Shown: positions 1-9,337, counted from the first letter of the stretch. The stretch: DNA of 64,000 bases from Henriciella mobilis (GCF_003576315.1 NZ_QWFZ01000006.1:186001-250000), one strand, 5' to 3'. The notes: a model not told the origin generated them from the letters alone. Program-made: numbers and translations.

Positions 1-423
1 CCGGACACGCCAAAGAGCTGGCTTGATGCGGCCCACGCCGCGCGTTGGGAGAAGATCTTCAAGGTTCGCCGTGTCGTCACCGGCGCGCTGGAAGTCGAGC
101 GCCGCGAGAAGCGGATCGGCGCCTCGCTGGAGGCCTCCCCGGAGGTCTATATCGAGGACAAGACGCTGATCGACGCCTTCGAGGGCGAGAGCCCGGCTGA
201 CCTCTTCATCACGTCAGGCGCGAAGCTGGTCCATGGCGAAGGCCCGGCGGATGCCTACCGGCTCGAGGATACGCCCGGTGTTGCTGTGGTCCCGGCCAAG
301 GCCAGCGGCGTGAAATGTGCGCGCAGCTGGAAGTATTTCGACCCGGCCACCGCCGATCCTGAGTTCCCGGACATCACACCGCGGGATGCAGCCGCCGTGC
401 GCGAACTGAGAGGGGCTGCCTGA
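1..423 (+). CDS. ileS: Isoleucyl-tRNA synthetase, C-terminal 140 residues (partial)
   Basis: The reading frame is open from base 1 to a TGA at 421-423, so only the C-terminal part of the protein is in the window. Isoleucyl-tRNA synthetase charges tRNA-Ile in the cytoplasm. What is visible fits its anticodon-binding and C-terminal region: a WEKIFKVRRVVTGALEVERR stretch, typical of the class Ia tail, and a late KCARSWKYFDP segment at the place where many bacterial IleS have a Cys zinc knuckle. Only the first Cys of the usual CxxC pair remains (CARS). The next gene is lspA, a very common ileS neighbour, and the two overlap by one base (TGATG), so translation is probably coupled. The identification rests on a short fragment plus context. 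Confidence 0.85.
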   Translation, partial: PDTPKSWLDAAHAARWEKIFKVRRVVTGALEVERREKRIGASLEASPEVYIEDKTLIDAFEGESPADLFITSGAKLVHGEGPADAYRLEDTPGVAVVPAKASGVKCARSWKYFDPATADPEFPDITPRDAAAVRELRGAA

Positions 424-980
424 TGGCGGGGCCGGGTGACCGGAAGCTCTGGCTGGCGCTGATCGTCTTCGTGATCGTCGCCGACCAGCTGACCAAGCTG
501 GCGATCCTCTCGACGCCTGTCTTCAATGCGATCGACTGCCTCGATGTCACGGTGCCGTGCGGGCAGATCGAACTGTCATCGGTGTTCGACCTGACCATGC
601 TCTGGAACCGGGGCATCAGTTTCGGCACGTTCCAGTCTGACGGCCTGATGCGCTGGGTGCTCGTCCTCGCGACGAGCGGCATTGCCAGCGCCTTCATTTA
701 CTGGCTGCTGCGGGCCGAGCGCTGGCTGACGGCGCTGTCTCTGGCCCTGGTCGTCGGCGGGGCGATCGGCAATCTGATCGACCGCGTGCGCTTCGGTGCC
801 GTGGTCGATTTCCTGGATTTCTCCGGCCCGTGGTTCGGGGCGCATGTCGCCAGCTGGCCGGTCGGATTTCCATGGGTTTTCAATATCGCGGATGCGGCAA
901 TAACTGTCGGCGCGGTCTTGCTGTTTCTCGATCAGTTTTTAATGTCGCGCCATAGCCCCGATGGTAAAGAAGGGGCCTGA
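423..980 (+). CDS. lspA: Lipoprotein signal peptidase (signal peptidase II)
   Basis: The 185-aa protein cleaves the signal peptide of diacylated prolipoproteins in the inner membrane. It is an aspartyl protease with four membrane segments. Visible hallmarks are DQLTK near residue 21, WNRGISFG near 61, NLIDRVRFGAVVDFLDF at about 117-133 and FNIADAAIT at 153-161. The conserved catalytic aspartates are D129 (VVDFL) and D157 (NIAD). Hydrophobic stretches lie near residues 9-29, 76-94, 102-117 and 150-172. The start ATG overlaps the ileS stop as TGATG. The many lipoprotein genes in this window are likely substrates. Length and motifs are normal for the family. Confidence 0.96.
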   Translation: MAGPGDRKLWLALIVFVIVADQLTKLAILSTPVFNAIDCLDVTVPCGQIELSSVFDLTMLWNRGISFGTFQSDGLMRWVLVLATSGIASAFIYWLLRAERWLTALSLALVVGGAIGNLIDRVRFGAVVDFLDFSGPWFGAHVASWPVGFPWVFNIADAAITVGAVLLFLDQFLMSRHSPDGKEGA

Positions 981-1006
981 GTGCCTGGTTTTAAGTGAGG
1001 ACGCCA

Positions 1007-1474
1007 ATGAGACGAGCTTTTGTGACGATGTCGGCGATGGGGGCGATCCTTGCAGCGGTCGGTTGTGTCGGTGGCGGCACGACTGGCCCTGACGAGTTCC
1101 GCGTGGTCACCAAGGCCCCGCTTTCGATTCCGCCTGAATACAGCCTGCGTCCGCCAGCAGCCGGGACGTCCGTTCCCGCCGAGGCCGATCCGAGCCGCGC
1201 ACCCGTTGCCGCAGCCTTCGGGACGAGCATCGGCCAGAATGCCAGCGCCGCCGAGCGCGCCCTTGTTTCGGCGGCCGGTGCCAATGCCGTCAGCCCGACC
1301 ATCCGCGCGATGGTCGACTATGAGGAGGCCGGTACCGTTCGCAAGTCGCGTGAGGATGCCGACCAGATCCTTTCCTATAGCGGCGACGGCCCCGTGGCAG
1401 ACAGTGCCACAGGCGATGGCGAGGTCTCGATCAGCAGCGGCAATCCGGACCGGGTGAAACTGCCAGGGACCTGA
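1007..1474 (+). CDS. DUF3035 lipoprotein, BamF-like outer-membrane assembly subunit
   Basis: This 155-aa protein has an N-terminal signal with a cysteine in the context AAVGC, a weak lipobox, followed by a FRVVTKAPLSIPPEYSLRPP motif that marks the DUF3035 family. In Caulobacter a member of this family, BamF, is a lipoprotein of the beta-barrel assembly machine, so a role at the periplasmic face of the outer membrane is inferred. I chose the ATG at 1007 because GTGAGG lies six bases upstream; a GTG at 995 would add four residues. The gene follows lspA by 26 bases and precedes two M16 peptidase genes on the same strand, an arrangement I regard as one envelope operon. The rest of the protein is low-complexity and Ala-rich. 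Confidence 0.75.
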   Translation: MRRAFVTMSAMGAILAAVGCVGGGTTGPDEFRVVTKAPLSIPPEYSLRPPAAGTSVPAEADPSRAPVAAAFGTSIGQNASAAERALVSAAGANAVSPTIRAMVDYEEAGTVRKSREDADQILSYSGDGPVADSATGDGEVSISSGNPDRVKLPGT

Positions 1475-1520
1475 GGCCGAGGCACCACGCACTGACATTG
1501 ACCAGACTGAAAACCGGAGA

Positions 1521-2894
1521 ATGATGATGAGAGCATATCTTGCGGGGGGTCTGGCGGCGGTCGCCTTCACGGCCAGCCCCGCCTTTGCGGACACGGCTGA
1601 AGCCGAATGGGCGCCTGCCACGTTTGAACTCGACAACGGGATGGAAGTCGTGGTCCTGCCGGATCATCGCGCGCCGGTTGTCACGCACATGGTCTGGTAC
1701 AAGGTCGGCGCCGTCGATGAAGATCCGGGCAAGTCCGGCATCGCGCACCTTTTCGAACACATCATGTTCAAGGAAACCGACGATCTCGGCCCTGGCGAGT
1801 TCGACAATATCGTCTCGCGCCTTGGCGGTCAGAACAACGCCTTCACCTCCTGGGACTACACCGCCTATTACGAGCGGGTCGCCAAGCAGCATCTCGAGAA
1901 GATGATGGAGCTTGAGGCCGAACGGATGACCGACCTGATCATCAATGATGATCCGGAAGGCCCGTTCATCTCCGAGCGCGACGTGGTCAAGGAAGAGCGC
2001 CGCCAGCGCATCGACAACAATCCCGGCGTGATCCTGCAGGAGCAGGTGATGAGCGCGCTCTATCAGGACCACCCCTACAACATCACCGTGATCGGCAAGA
2101 TGGAGGAGGTCAGCGCGCTGACCCCTGAAGACGGCCTCAACTTCTATCGCAAATGGTACACCCCGTCCGAAGCCGTGCTGGTCGTCGCTGGCGATGTGAC
2201 GCCGGAAGACGTGCGCATCATGGCCGAGAACACCTATGGCCAGATCGAGGTCACCGAAACGGAGCCGCCAACGCGCGGCTGGCGGCCGGTCGAGCCGCTC
2301 GCCGAAACGCAGCTTCTGACCCATAGCGACCCGAAGGTCCGCCAGCCGAACTGGCAGCGCTGGTATCTCTCCACCTCCTATCAGGAGGACAAGGAGATGG
2401 CCTACGCGCTGGACGTCGCACTCGACGTGCTGGGCGGCGGGCGCACCAGCCGACTCTACCAGGCGCTGGTCGAGGACCAGAAGATCGCTGTCAGCGCCTC
2501 CGCCGGGGCCTGGCTGTCGCTGCATGACACCGCCCCGGCCATCCTGTCGGCGTCGCCGTCCGATGGCGTCAGCCTGGACGATCTGGAAACCGCCTATATG
2601 GCGGTCGTCGCCGATGTGCTGGAAAATGGCTTCACCGAGGAAGAGGTCGAGCGTTCGCGCAACTCGCTCGCGGCCAGCTCCATCTACCAGCGTGACAGCC
2701 AGCAGAGCATGGCCAACACCTATGGCAGCACGCTCGCGATTGGCGGCACGGTCGAGGATGTCCTGTCCTATCCGGACGACATTCGCGCGGTGACAGCCGA
2801 AGACGCGATTGCCGCGCTGCGCACCGTGCTCGGCGAGGACAGGAACTATATCGAGGCCCACTTGCTGCCGGCCGAAGAGGAGGGTGATCAATGA
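1521..2894 (+). CDS. M16 family zinc metallopeptidase, catalytic partner
   Basis: The 457-aa protein has a signal peptide ending near AFA at residues 21-23, so it should be periplasmic. The M16 inverted zinc motif HLFEH is at residues 76-80 (H76, E79, H80), and the downstream VVKEERR stretch near residues 155-161 supplies the usual third zinc-binding glutamate. The C-terminal half has the R/Y-type substrate-closing segment GGGRTSRLYQALVEDQ. The family degrades unstructured peptides. Three consecutive ATGs (1521, 1524, 1527) follow a GGAG; the third has the best spacing. The next gene overlaps by four bases (ATGA) and encodes a sister protein without the zinc motif, so the two probably form a heterodimer. 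Confidence 0.93.
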   Translation: MMMRAYLAGGLAAVAFTASPAFADTAEAEWAPATFELDNGMEVVVLPDHRAPVVTHMVWYKVGAVDEDPGKSGIAHLFEHIMFKETDDLGPGEFDNIVSRLGGQNNAFTSWDYTAYYERVAKQHLEKMMELEAERMTDLIINDDPEGPFISERDVVKEERRQRIDNNPGVILQEQVMSALYQDHPYNITVIGKMEEVSALTPEDGLNFYRKWYTPSEAVLVVAGDVTPEDVRIMAENTYGQIEVTETEPPTRGWRPVEPLAETQLLTHSDPKVRQPNWQRWYLSTSYQEDKEMAYALDVALDVLGGGRTSRLYQALVEDQKIAVSASAGAWLSLHDTAPAILSASPSDGVSLDDLETAYMAVVADVLENGFTEEEVERSRNSLAASSIYQRDSQQSMANTYGSTLAIGGTVEDVLSYPDDIRAVTAEDAIAALRTVLGEDRNYIEAHLLPAEEEGDQ

Positions 2895-4417
2895 GAATCA
2901 CTGTGAAACCGCTTTTCGGCGCAGCCGCTGCGGCGGCCCTGCTGCTGGCCGCCTGCGAGACCGTCCCGGCCACCGATGCGGCCCTGGATGACACAGGCGC
3001 CGCCGAGGCCGCACCTGCTGAGCCGGCCGAAATGGTTGTTGAGGTTCACGAAGGCGACTTCGCCACGATCCAGCAATTCGTCACGCCAGGCGGTGTGTCG
3101 GTATGGCTGGTCGAGGAGCCGTCCATCCCGATCCTGTCGCTGCGCATGGCCTGGGAACAGGGCGAGGCGAGCGATCCGGAAGGCCTGGAAGGGCTGACGT
3201 CGGCGCTCGTCTACCAGATGAACGAAGGCGCCGGCGATCTCGATTCGCTCGCCTTCGCGACCCGCATGGAAGAGCTGAACATGAGCTTCGGCTGCGGCTC
3301 CGACAGCGAGACCGTTTATTGCTCGGCCAGCATGCTCACCGACAATGCTGATGAGGCGATGGACCTCGTCGCGCTGGCCATGAATGAGCCGCGCATGGAT
3401 GAAGGCCCGTTCGAACGCTTCCGCCGTGAGCAGCTGATCTCGCTCAAGACGCGTGAGACAAGCCAGCAATACCTGGCCCGCCGTGCGCTGGAACAGGCGC
3501 TTATGCCGGACCATCCCTTCGCCCGCGAGACCTCCGAAGAGAGCATCAATGCCCTCACCCCTGAGCTGGCGCTCGCCCGCAAGGATGAGGTCATGGTCAA
3601 GGACGGCATGTTCGTCACGGCGGTCGGCGCGATGTCTCCGCAGGAGCTCGCCCCGCTGATCGACGAGGCCGTCGCCGGCCTGCCGGCCACTTCCGATGAA
3701 ACGCCGATCGAGGATGTCGACCTGCGCGACCCGCTGGAGGCGCCGCTGGTCGTTGACCTGCCGCAGCCGCAAAGCCTCGTCATCTTCGTCGGCAAGGGCC
3801 CTGCGCGTGACGATCCGGACTTCTTCCCCGCTTATGTGCTGAACTACACCTTTGGCGGCGGCGGTTTCGAAAGCCGTCTGATGAAGGATCTGCGCGTCGA
3901 AAAGGGCCTGACCTACGGCGTCTATACCGGGCTCGACACGGGCGACCATCTCAATTTCTGGCAGGGCGGCGGCTCGACCAAGAATGAGAGCGCCGGCGCC
4001 TTCATCGAGGGCCTGAGGACCGAGATGACCGACATTGCCGAGAACGGCGTCACCGAGCAGGAGCTTGAAGACGCGAAGGCCTATCTCACCGGCTCCTATC
4101 CGCTTTCCTTCGACAGCAACTCCAAGATCGCCGGCAATCTGATGAGCGTGCGCCTGGAAGACCTCGGCATCGACTATCTCGACCGCCGCAATGCGCTGGT
4201 CGAGGCCGTCACGCTTGAGGATGTGAACCGGATTGCGGCGGAATACCTGCAGCCGGACAATTTCACCTACATTGTGGTCGGCCAGCCCGAAGGCATCGAG
4301 GAAACGGCGAGCCTGCCGGACCCGGAGGACGAGGAAATCTCGCTCGACGATGCGGGTGACCAGGAAGAGCACAATTCCGAAGAGACCGAAGCCTTCCCGG
4401 ACCCCGATCACGGCTGA
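2891..4417 (+). CDS. M16 family peptidase-like lipoprotein lacking the zinc motif
   Basis: The 508-aa protein begins with a lipoprotein signal (LLLAAC, Cys22), so it should be membrane-anchored in the periplasm. It aligns by eye with its upstream neighbour, including FGGGGFESRLMKDLRVEKG. However, the place where HxxEH should sit (about residues 98-115) reads GLEGLTSALVYQMNEGAG, so no zinc site is present. In M16 heterodimers one subunit is catalytic and the other is a non-catalytic partner that shapes the chamber; this gene fits the second role. A strongly acidic tail of about 30 residues follows the last domain. Its start overlaps the upstream stop by four bases, and a clear terminator follows at 4439-4470. 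Confidence 0.9.
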   Translation: MRITVKPLFGAAAAAALLLAACETVPATDAALDDTGAAEAAPAEPAEMVVEVHEGDFATIQQFVTPGGVSVWLVEEPSIPILSLRMAWEQGEASDPEGLEGLTSALVYQMNEGAGDLDSLAFATRMEELNMSFGCGSDSETVYCSASMLTDNADEAMDLVALAMNEPRMDEGPFERFRREQLISLKTRETSQQYLARRALEQALMPDHPFARETSEESINALTPELALARKDEVMVKDGMFVTAVGAMSPQELAPLIDEAVAGLPATSDETPIEDVDLRDPLEAPLVVDLPQPQSLVIFVGKGPARDDPDFFPAYVLNYTFGGGGFESRLMKDLRVEKGLTYGVYTGLDTGDHLNFWQGGGSTKNESAGAFIEGLRTEMTDIAENGVTEQELEDAKAYLTGSYPLSFDSNSKIAGNLMSVRLEDLGIDYLDRRNALVEAVTLEDVNRIAAEYLQPDNFTYIVVGQPEGIEETASLPDPEDEEISLDDAGDQEEHNSEETEAFPDPDHG

Positions 4418-4438
4418 CCGGCTCACGGCGGAAACTTC

Positions 4439-4470
4439 AAAAGGGCAGCCCCATATGGCTGCCCTTTTTT
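4439..4470. terminator. Bidirectional rho-independent terminator
   Basis: An AAAAGGGCAGCC arm is followed by CCATAT and then a GGCTGCCCTTTTTT arm. The 10-12 bp stem has A-runs on one side and T-runs on the other, so it can end the M16 operon from the left and the convergent gene at 4479-5024 from the right. Confidence 0.88.
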
Positions 4471-4478
4471 GTTCCGGC

Positions 4479-5024
4479 TTACCTGATCTTGAACACCAGC
4501 GTATTGGCCTGGCGGCTCACATCATTGCCCTCGCAGCGCACTCTCACATTGTCGAAGTAATAGATGTCGCCAGGCTTGGCCCGCTGGACCAGTTGGCTGG
4601 CTTGCGAGGTATAGCGCGCGCCGGGGTTCTGCACTTCGACCGGGTCCTGGCGCCTTGGCACGTAGACCAGGTTGAAGCCCACGACGTCACAGCTCGCCTC
4701 GGCGTCATTGGCGGGCGTCGCGATCAGCCCGCCCTGCGCCTTGAACTCGCCATTTCCCATGGATCCGCCGAGTGAGCGGGAGAGGGTAGCGATGACATCG
4801 CCGGTGTAGGGGCCTTCATCGGCTTCCGGCGGGGCTGACTCAGCGTCGGCGGGTTCATCTGCCTCTGCGGGCGGCCTCAGGTCGACAGGGCCGTCGGTCC
4901 CGGCCTCCCCGGAGTCCGGCCCGGATGCGGTCATCCCCGCCATGGACAGGACACGGTCTCCGAACATGTGGCCTCCAAGGAATGCCGCGAGCAGCAGTAC
5001 GACAACGATAAGGAATGTTTTCAT
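4479..5024 (-). CDS. Hypothetical single-pass membrane-anchored envelope protein
   Basis: The 181-aa protein has an N-terminal membrane segment at about residues 3-20, then an acidic, Pro/Ala/Glu-rich linker to about residue 70. A C-terminal domain of about 100 residues has two cysteines and ends in [13 protein letters not shown]...NTLVFKIR. That tail faintly resembles the beta-rich C-terminal domain of GldM-like proteins, but I would not assign a function. The start is the ATG at 5024, with GGAGGAGG seven bases upstream. It is divergent from mutL and convergent with the M16 pair. The layout suggests the C-terminal domain sits in the periplasm. Confidence 0.7.
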   Translation of the reverse strand: MKTFLIVVVLLLAAFLGGHMFGDRVLSMAGMTASGPDSGEAGTDGPVDLRPPAEADEPADAESAPPEADEGPYTGDVIATLSRSLGGSMGNGEFKAQGGLIATPANDAEASCDVVGFNLVYVPRRQDPVEVQNPGARYTSQASQLVQRAKPGDIYYFDNVRVRCEGNDVSRQANTLVFKIR

Positions 5025-5145
5025 GACAACCTCCTCCCAATGGTGCGTCCTCCAGCGTGGACCCTATAGCTATACACAGCAAGGGCAGGCGCCGGATGGT
5101 CCAGGCAGTGCCAATGCCCGGCCAAGCCTGATAGACTGGTCGCCT

Positions 5146-7044
5146 ATGCCTGATTCTGCCCGTCTTCCTTCCCGGCCTGTGATCCGCCAGCTGCCGCCTG
5201 ACGCCGTCAACCGCATCGCGGCTGGCGAAGTCGTCGAGCGCCCGGCGGCCGCCGTGAAGGAGCTGGTCGAGAATGCGCTCGACGCTGGGGCGACCCGGAT
5301 TGCGGTCACCATCGAGGATGGCGGCCTGAAGCGTATCCTGGTTGAGGATGATGGCTGCGGCATGAGCGCCGATGACATGCTCATGGCGCTCGAACGCCAT
5401 GCCACGTCAAAGCTGGCGCCCGGCGAGGATGGCCGCATCGACCTCCTCAACATTCACACGATGGGCTTTCGCGGGGAGGCGCTGCCCTCCATCGCCAGCG
5501 TCTCGCGCATGACGCTGACCTCGAAGGCGGATGGCGAGGATGCTTCTGACGTCTTCGTCGAGGCGGGCCGTATTGAAGGGCCGAAACCGGCCGCCTGGAC
5601 CGGACGCAGCGATAGCGGCACGCGCATCGAAGTGCGAGACCTCTTCCACGCCACGCCCGCGCGGCTGAAATTCATGAAGTCCGAGCGCGCCGAGAGCATG
5701 GCCGTGACCGACGCCGTCAAGCGCCTCGCCATGGCGAATGCGAGCGTCAGCATCTCGCTTGAGAGCAATGGCCGCACCGTCTTCCGCTATGCCGCTCATG
5801 CGCCGACAGCAGAGGGTCATCTCGAACGTCTCGGGGCGATCATGGGCCGGGAGTTCCGTGAGAATGCGCTGGCCATCGAGGCCGAGCGCGATGGCGTGAC
5901 CCTGTCGGGGTTTGCCGGCCTGCCGACGCTCAACCGCGGCAATGCGCAGTACCAGTTTCTGTTCGTGAACGGACGGCCTGTAAAAGATCGTATGCTGACG
6001 GGTGTGATCCGCGCCGCCTACCAGGATTTCCTCGCGCGTGACCGCCACCCGATGGCCGCGCTGTTTGTCGATTGCGACCCGGAGCTTGTCGATGTGAACG
6101 TCCATCCGGCCAAGACCGAGGTGCGCTTTCGCGATGCCGGCAATGTGCGCGGGCTCATCATCGGGGCGCTACGCCATTCGCTGGCCGCGGCCGGACACCG
6201 CGCCAGTACGACGGTTGCAGGCTACGCGCTCGGCAAGATGCAGGGCGAGGAGGCCCGCCCAAAGGATCAGCCGCTGCCCCAGCCATCGGTCTGGGACCGG
6301 TCCAGCCTGTTCCGGGAGAGCTATGGTGCCGCGCCGCCGCGCCCGCAGCCCTCAGCCGACTGGCAGCCTGCTCCGCCGGCGCCCGGTTTTGCCGAACAGG
6401 GTGAGCGCTACGATGCGCCCTCGGCGCGGATCGAGGCTGAGCCGGAGGCACCGCAGGGCGATTTCCCGCTCGGCGTGGCGCGCGCTCAGCTGCACGCGAC
6501 CTATATCGTCACCCAGACGAAGGACGGCATCGTCATTGTCGACCAGCACGCCGCGCATGAGCGGCTCGTCTATGAGCAGATGAAGGCGCAGATGGCCGCC
6601 GATGGCGTGAAGCGCCAGGCACTGCTGATCCCGGAAGTGGTCGAGCTGGCCGAGGATGAAGCAACCCGTGTACTGGAGCGCGCCGACGAGCTCGCCGAAA
6701 TGGGGCTCGAGATCGAGGCGTTCGGGGCAGGGGCCGTCTGCGTGCGGGCGACCCCGGCCCTGTTCGGCAACATGGATGCGGCCGGCCTCATCAAGGACCT
6801 GGCCGACGATTTTGCGGAATATGAGGAAGGCCTCGCCCTGAAGGAGCGGTTCGAGGATGTCATGGGCAACATGGCCTGCCGCGGCGGCGCTGTACGCGCG
6901 GGCCGGCGTCTCAATGCCGACGAGATGAATGCCCTGCTGCGCCAGATGGAAGCCACGCCCTATTCCGGCCAGTGCAATCATGGCCGCCCGACCTATGTCG
7001 AGCTGAAACTCGCCGACATCGAAAAACTCTTCGGGCGGCGTTAG
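5146..7044 (+). CDS. mutL: DNA mismatch repair protein MutL, endonuclease type
   Basis: The 632-aa protein couples MutS mismatch recognition to strand removal. The N-terminal GHKL ATPase motifs are all visible: [32 protein letters not shown] and GFRGEAL. The C-terminal part carries [12 protein letters not shown], which matches the DQHA(X)2E(X)4E metal-binding motif of nicking MutL proteins, plus [11 protein letters not shown] and QCNHGRPT. It is therefore expected to be a latent endonuclease, as in bacteria without MutH. A proline-rich linker of about 100 residues separates the domains. The frame is open upstream to 4942, but that extension lies over the divergent gene's promoter and lacks family similarity, so I use the ATG at 5146. 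Confidence 0.96.
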   Translation: MPDSARLPSRPVIRQLPPDAVNRIAAGEVVERPAAAVKELVENALDAGATRIAVTIEDGGLKRILVEDDGCGMSADDMLMALERHATSKLAPGEDGRIDLLNIHTMGFRGEALPSIASVSRMTLTSKADGEDASDVFVEAGRIEGPKPAAWTGRSDSGTRIEVRDLFHATPARLKFMKSERAESMAVTDAVKRLAMANASVSISLESNGRTVFRYAAHAPTAEGHLERLGAIMGREFRENALAIEAERDGVTLSGFAGLPTLNRGNAQYQFLFVNGRPVKDRMLTGVIRAAYQDFLARDRHPMAALFVDCDPELVDVNVHPAKTEVRFRDAGNVRGLIIGALRHSLAAAGHRASTTVAGYALGKMQGEEARPKDQPLPQPSVWDRSSLFRESYGAAPPRPQPSADWQPAPPAPGFAEQGERYDAPSARIEAEPEAPQGDFPLGVARAQLHATYIVTQTKDGIVIVDQHAAHERLVYEQMKAQMAADGVKRQALLIPEVVELAEDEATRVLERADELAEMGLEIEAFGAGAVCVRATPALFGNMDAAGLIKDLADDFAEYEEGLALKERFEDVMGNMACRGGAVRAGRRLNADEMNALLRQMEATPYSGQCNHGRPTYVELKLADIEKLFGRR

Positions 7045-7047
7045 GCT

Positions 7048-7198
7048 CCCCACCCCGACCCTCCCCAGAGGGGAGGGAGTTGTGTCGCATTCAGGTGAAA
7101 CATCGCGTAGCCCGCATGGTGAGCGAAGTCGAACCATGGGCGGGCTTAGGAACGGTGATGTGAGCGCCCCCTCCCCTCTGGGGAGGGTCGGGGTGGGG
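7048..7198. repeat. Pair of identical 30-bp GC-rich repeats in inverted orientation
   Basis: Bases 7048-7077 and 7169-7198 are perfect reverse complements over 30 bp. Each copy has an internal palindrome (CCTCCCCAGAGGGGAGG) plus a CACCCCGAC side arm, and the two are separated by 91 bp with no convincing gene. They lie between the convergent ends of mutL and the lipoprotein gene at 7208. The arrangement resembles a REP-like doublet or a small non-autonomous element. A diverged relative is at 14855-15018. Confidence 0.85.
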
Positions 7199-7207
7199 CC
7201 CTTCGCC

Positions 7208-7573
7208 TTATTCCACCCGGGAGAAGATCAGCGGCGTGCAGGTGCCCTCGGTGATCCGTTCGACCTTCAGCGTCAGCGTCTCGCCGGTAGCTGGAACCGG
7301 GCTGACATATTCGGAGGGAACGTACATCTCCTCGCCGCCGGGTCCTTCGACCATGGCGCCATCTTCATCGGACTCGATGACCGTGACCTCGATGATGTCG
7401 GTCTCATAGCTGCACGGCCCGCCGACGATCATGCCGCCCTCGGCCTCATAGTCGACGCGCGCGTCTTCCGCCGGCGGGTTGGGGGCAACCGTGTCCTCGC
7501 CGGGCAGGTCTGGCTCGCTGCCGCCGCACGCGGCGAGGAACAGGGCAAGGGCAGGAAGGATGGCAAGGCGCAT
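7208..7573 (-). CDS. Hypothetical small lipoprotein
   Basis: The 121-aa protein starts with MRLAILPALALFLAACGG, a textbook lipoprotein signal with lipidation at Cys16. The mature part is acidic with a short beta-rich core (EVTVIESDEDGAMVEGPGG) and carries one more cysteine pair region around GGPCSYE. I recognise no family. The frame is open further upstream to 7696, but the extension overlaps the neighbouring VOC gene and has no signal peptide, so the ATG at 7573 is preferred. It is probably anchored in the outer or inner membrane facing the periplasm. Confidence 0.75.
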   Translation of the reverse strand: MRLAILPALALFLAACGGSEPDLPGEDTVAPNPPAEDARVDYEAEGGMIVGGPCSYETDIIEVTVIESDEDGAMVEGPGGEEMYVPSEYVSPVPATGETLTLKVERITEGTCTPLIFSRVE

Positions 7574-7643
7574 GGGGCTGTCTCCGGGCTGGGCAGCGAA
7601 GCCTACACGGTTGCAGCGCCAGCGCAATCTGCCGCCGGCTGGC

Positions 7644-8081
7644 TCACGTCTTGCGGAATTCGGCGCCCTCGGCCAGCACGCCCTTGCCGGGTACATGGTT
7701 CACCTCGCCGCGGATGCCGTCCGGATCCTCGAACAGGACCGAATAATAGCCGGGCGCCCAGGGGCCATCCTCCGGGGCGTGGACAATCGTCCCGCCAAGC
7801 GACTTCACCAGCGCATGAACCTCATCGACCGTCTCGCGGTTCTTTGCGCGGAAGCAGTAATGGTGCAGCCCGCAGCGCCACTGGTCGGCCCGCGCGCCGG
7901 CCTTGTCCGGCGGAGGACGGCGGATGCCGAGCGCGGTGCGCGCACCGACGCAGTACAGGATGTCCTCGTCGTCCTGGATGATGCTGAGCCCCATGGCCGG
8001 TAGCAGGCCGCGATAGAAGGCGGTAGACTTTTCAAAATCGCCCGCCGTGATGATGACATGTGCCATGCCGCTGATGTCCAT
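7644..8081 (-). CDS. VOC superfamily (glyoxalase/dioxygenase-like) protein
   Basis: The 145-aa protein has the single-module vicinal-oxygen-chelate pattern: AHVIITAGDFEKSTAFYRGL at the N-terminus, a central GLHHYCFRAKNRE and a C-terminal YSVLFEDPDGIRGEV. Candidate metal ligands are the first His of MAHV, the His pair in LHHYC and the Glu of GEV. Such proteins are metal-dependent lyases, dioxygenases or resistance proteins; the substrate cannot be told from the sequence. The ATG at 8081 is preceded by AGGAGGG with normal spacing, while upstream in-frame ATGs have none. The gene is divergent from the flavin dehydrogenase at 8186. Confidence 0.85.
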   Translation of the reverse strand: MDISGMAHVIITAGDFEKSTAFYRGLLPAMGLSIIQDDEDILYCVGARTALGIRRPPPDKAGARADQWRCGLHHYCFRAKNRETVDEVHALVKSLGGTIVHAPEDGPWAPGYYSVLFEDPDGIRGEVNHVPGKGVLAEGAEFRKT

Positions 8082-8185
8082 GGTCTCCCTCCTCATGGTC
8101 CTGGGCCACGACGCGCAAATTGACGGTCGGTCAGTCAAGCCGATAAGGCTAGGAGAAAACGACGGAGCCGGGAGGAGGGCGCGTC

Positions 8186-9337
8186 ATGAGGCTCATGCAG
8201 GCCCATAATATCGATGACCTTCGCAGTATGGCGAAGCGCAGGCTGCCGCGGATGATATTCGATTATATCGATGGCGGGGCCGATGATGAGGTGACGCTGT
8301 CGCGCTCGGTGAGCCGCTACGATGATTACGAGCTGACCTGGCGCGCCCTGCGCGATGTCACCGAGATCGACACCTCGACGCGCATCATGGGGCAGGAGAC
8401 ACGCCTGCCTTTCTTCATCTCTCCGACGGCGACGACCCGGCTGTTCCATCCGGCCGAGGGCGAGCTGGCCATGGCGCGGGCAGCCGACAGGGCCGGGGTG
8501 ATCTATGCCTGCTCGACGCTTGCCTCGCAGACGGTCGAGGATATCGCCAAGGCGACCGCCGGCCCGAAATGGGTGCAGCTCTATGTCTGGCGCGACAAGG
8601 ACGTCGTGAAGGGCTTCCTCGAGCGGGCGAAGGCGGCGGGCTTCACCGGCTGCATCCTGACGGTCGACCTGCCCGTGGCGGGCAATCGCGAGCGCGACCC
8701 GCGCAACCATTTCGCCATCCCGCCAACACCGAACCTCAAGGTCGCCTCGCAGGTGCTGGCGCGGCCGGGCTGGCTGTGGGACCTGATCCGGAGCCCGAAG
8801 ATCGCGCCGGCCAATTTCACCCACCTGCAGGGACAAAACGACCAGGGCGGGCTGATCGGTTTCGTGAACGCCCAGTTCTCCCGCGCGGTGACCTGGGAGG
8901 ATGTCGAATGGATGCGTGATTTCTGGGGGCCCGGCTTTGCCATCAAGGGTATCTCGCGCGCCGAGGACGCAAAGCGGGCCGTGGAACTCGGCGCCGATGC
9001 GGTCTGGGTGTCGAACCATGGCGGACGCCAGCTCGACACCTCCGTTCCGACCATCGATCTCCTGCCGGAGATCGCCGAGGCGGTGCGCGGGCGCGCTGAG
9101 ATCATCGCCGATGGCGGGGTGCGCCGGGGCAGTCATGTCGCCAAGCTGCTGATGCGCGGGGCGACGGGTGTCGCGCTGGGCCGGGCCTCGCTCTTCGGTC
9201 TTGGCGCGGGCGGTGAGCAGGGCGTACGCCGGGCGCTGCAGATCATGGAGGATGAGCTGGTGCGCACCATGGCGCTTCTCGGCGCAACGAAGATCTCCGA
9301 ACTCGACCCGGACCTGGTGCGGGCGCCGCACACCTAG
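8186..9337 (+). CDS. FMN-dependent alpha-hydroxy acid dehydrogenase/oxidase (lactate dehydrogenase family)
   Basis: The 383-aa protein belongs to the FMN-dependent 2-hydroxy-acid oxidising enzymes (LldD, glycolate oxidase, mandelate dehydrogenase). The N-terminus FDYIDGGADDEVTLSRS is diagnostic. The catalytic histidine is in SNHGGRQLD (His278), next to the substrate-binding arginine, and FMN phosphate contacts appear in IIADGGVRRGSHVAK and GRASLFGLGAGGE. Length matches the family. It would oxidise L-lactate or a similar L-2-hydroxy acid and pass electrons to the respiratory chain or oxygen; motifs cannot decide the substrate. GGAGGAGGG precedes the ATG. No permease or regulator gene lies beside it. 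Confidence 0.92.
   Translation: MRLMQAHNIDDLRSMAKRRLPRMIFDYIDGGADDEVTLSRSVSRYDDYELTWRALRDVTEIDTSTRIMGQETRLPFFISPTATTRLFHPAEGELAMARAADRAGVIYACSTLASQTVEDIAKATAGPKWVQLYVWRDKDVVKGFLERAKAAGFTGCILTVDLPVAGNRERDPRNHFAIPPTPNLKVASQVLARPGWLWDLIRSPKIAPANFTHLQGQNDQGGLIGFVNAQFSRAVTWEDVEWMRDFWGPGFAIKGISRAEDAKRAVELGADAVWVSNHGGRQLDTSVPTIDLLPEIAEAVRGRAEIIADGGVRRGSHVAKLLMRGATGVALGRASLFGLGAGGEQGVRRALQIMEDELVRTMALLGATKISELDPDLVRAPHT

Noticed and set aside
4942-5145. Longer N-terminus for MutL
   Set aside because: The extra 68 residues are antisense to the divergent gene's 5' end, and MutL proteins start just before the RIAAGEV motif.
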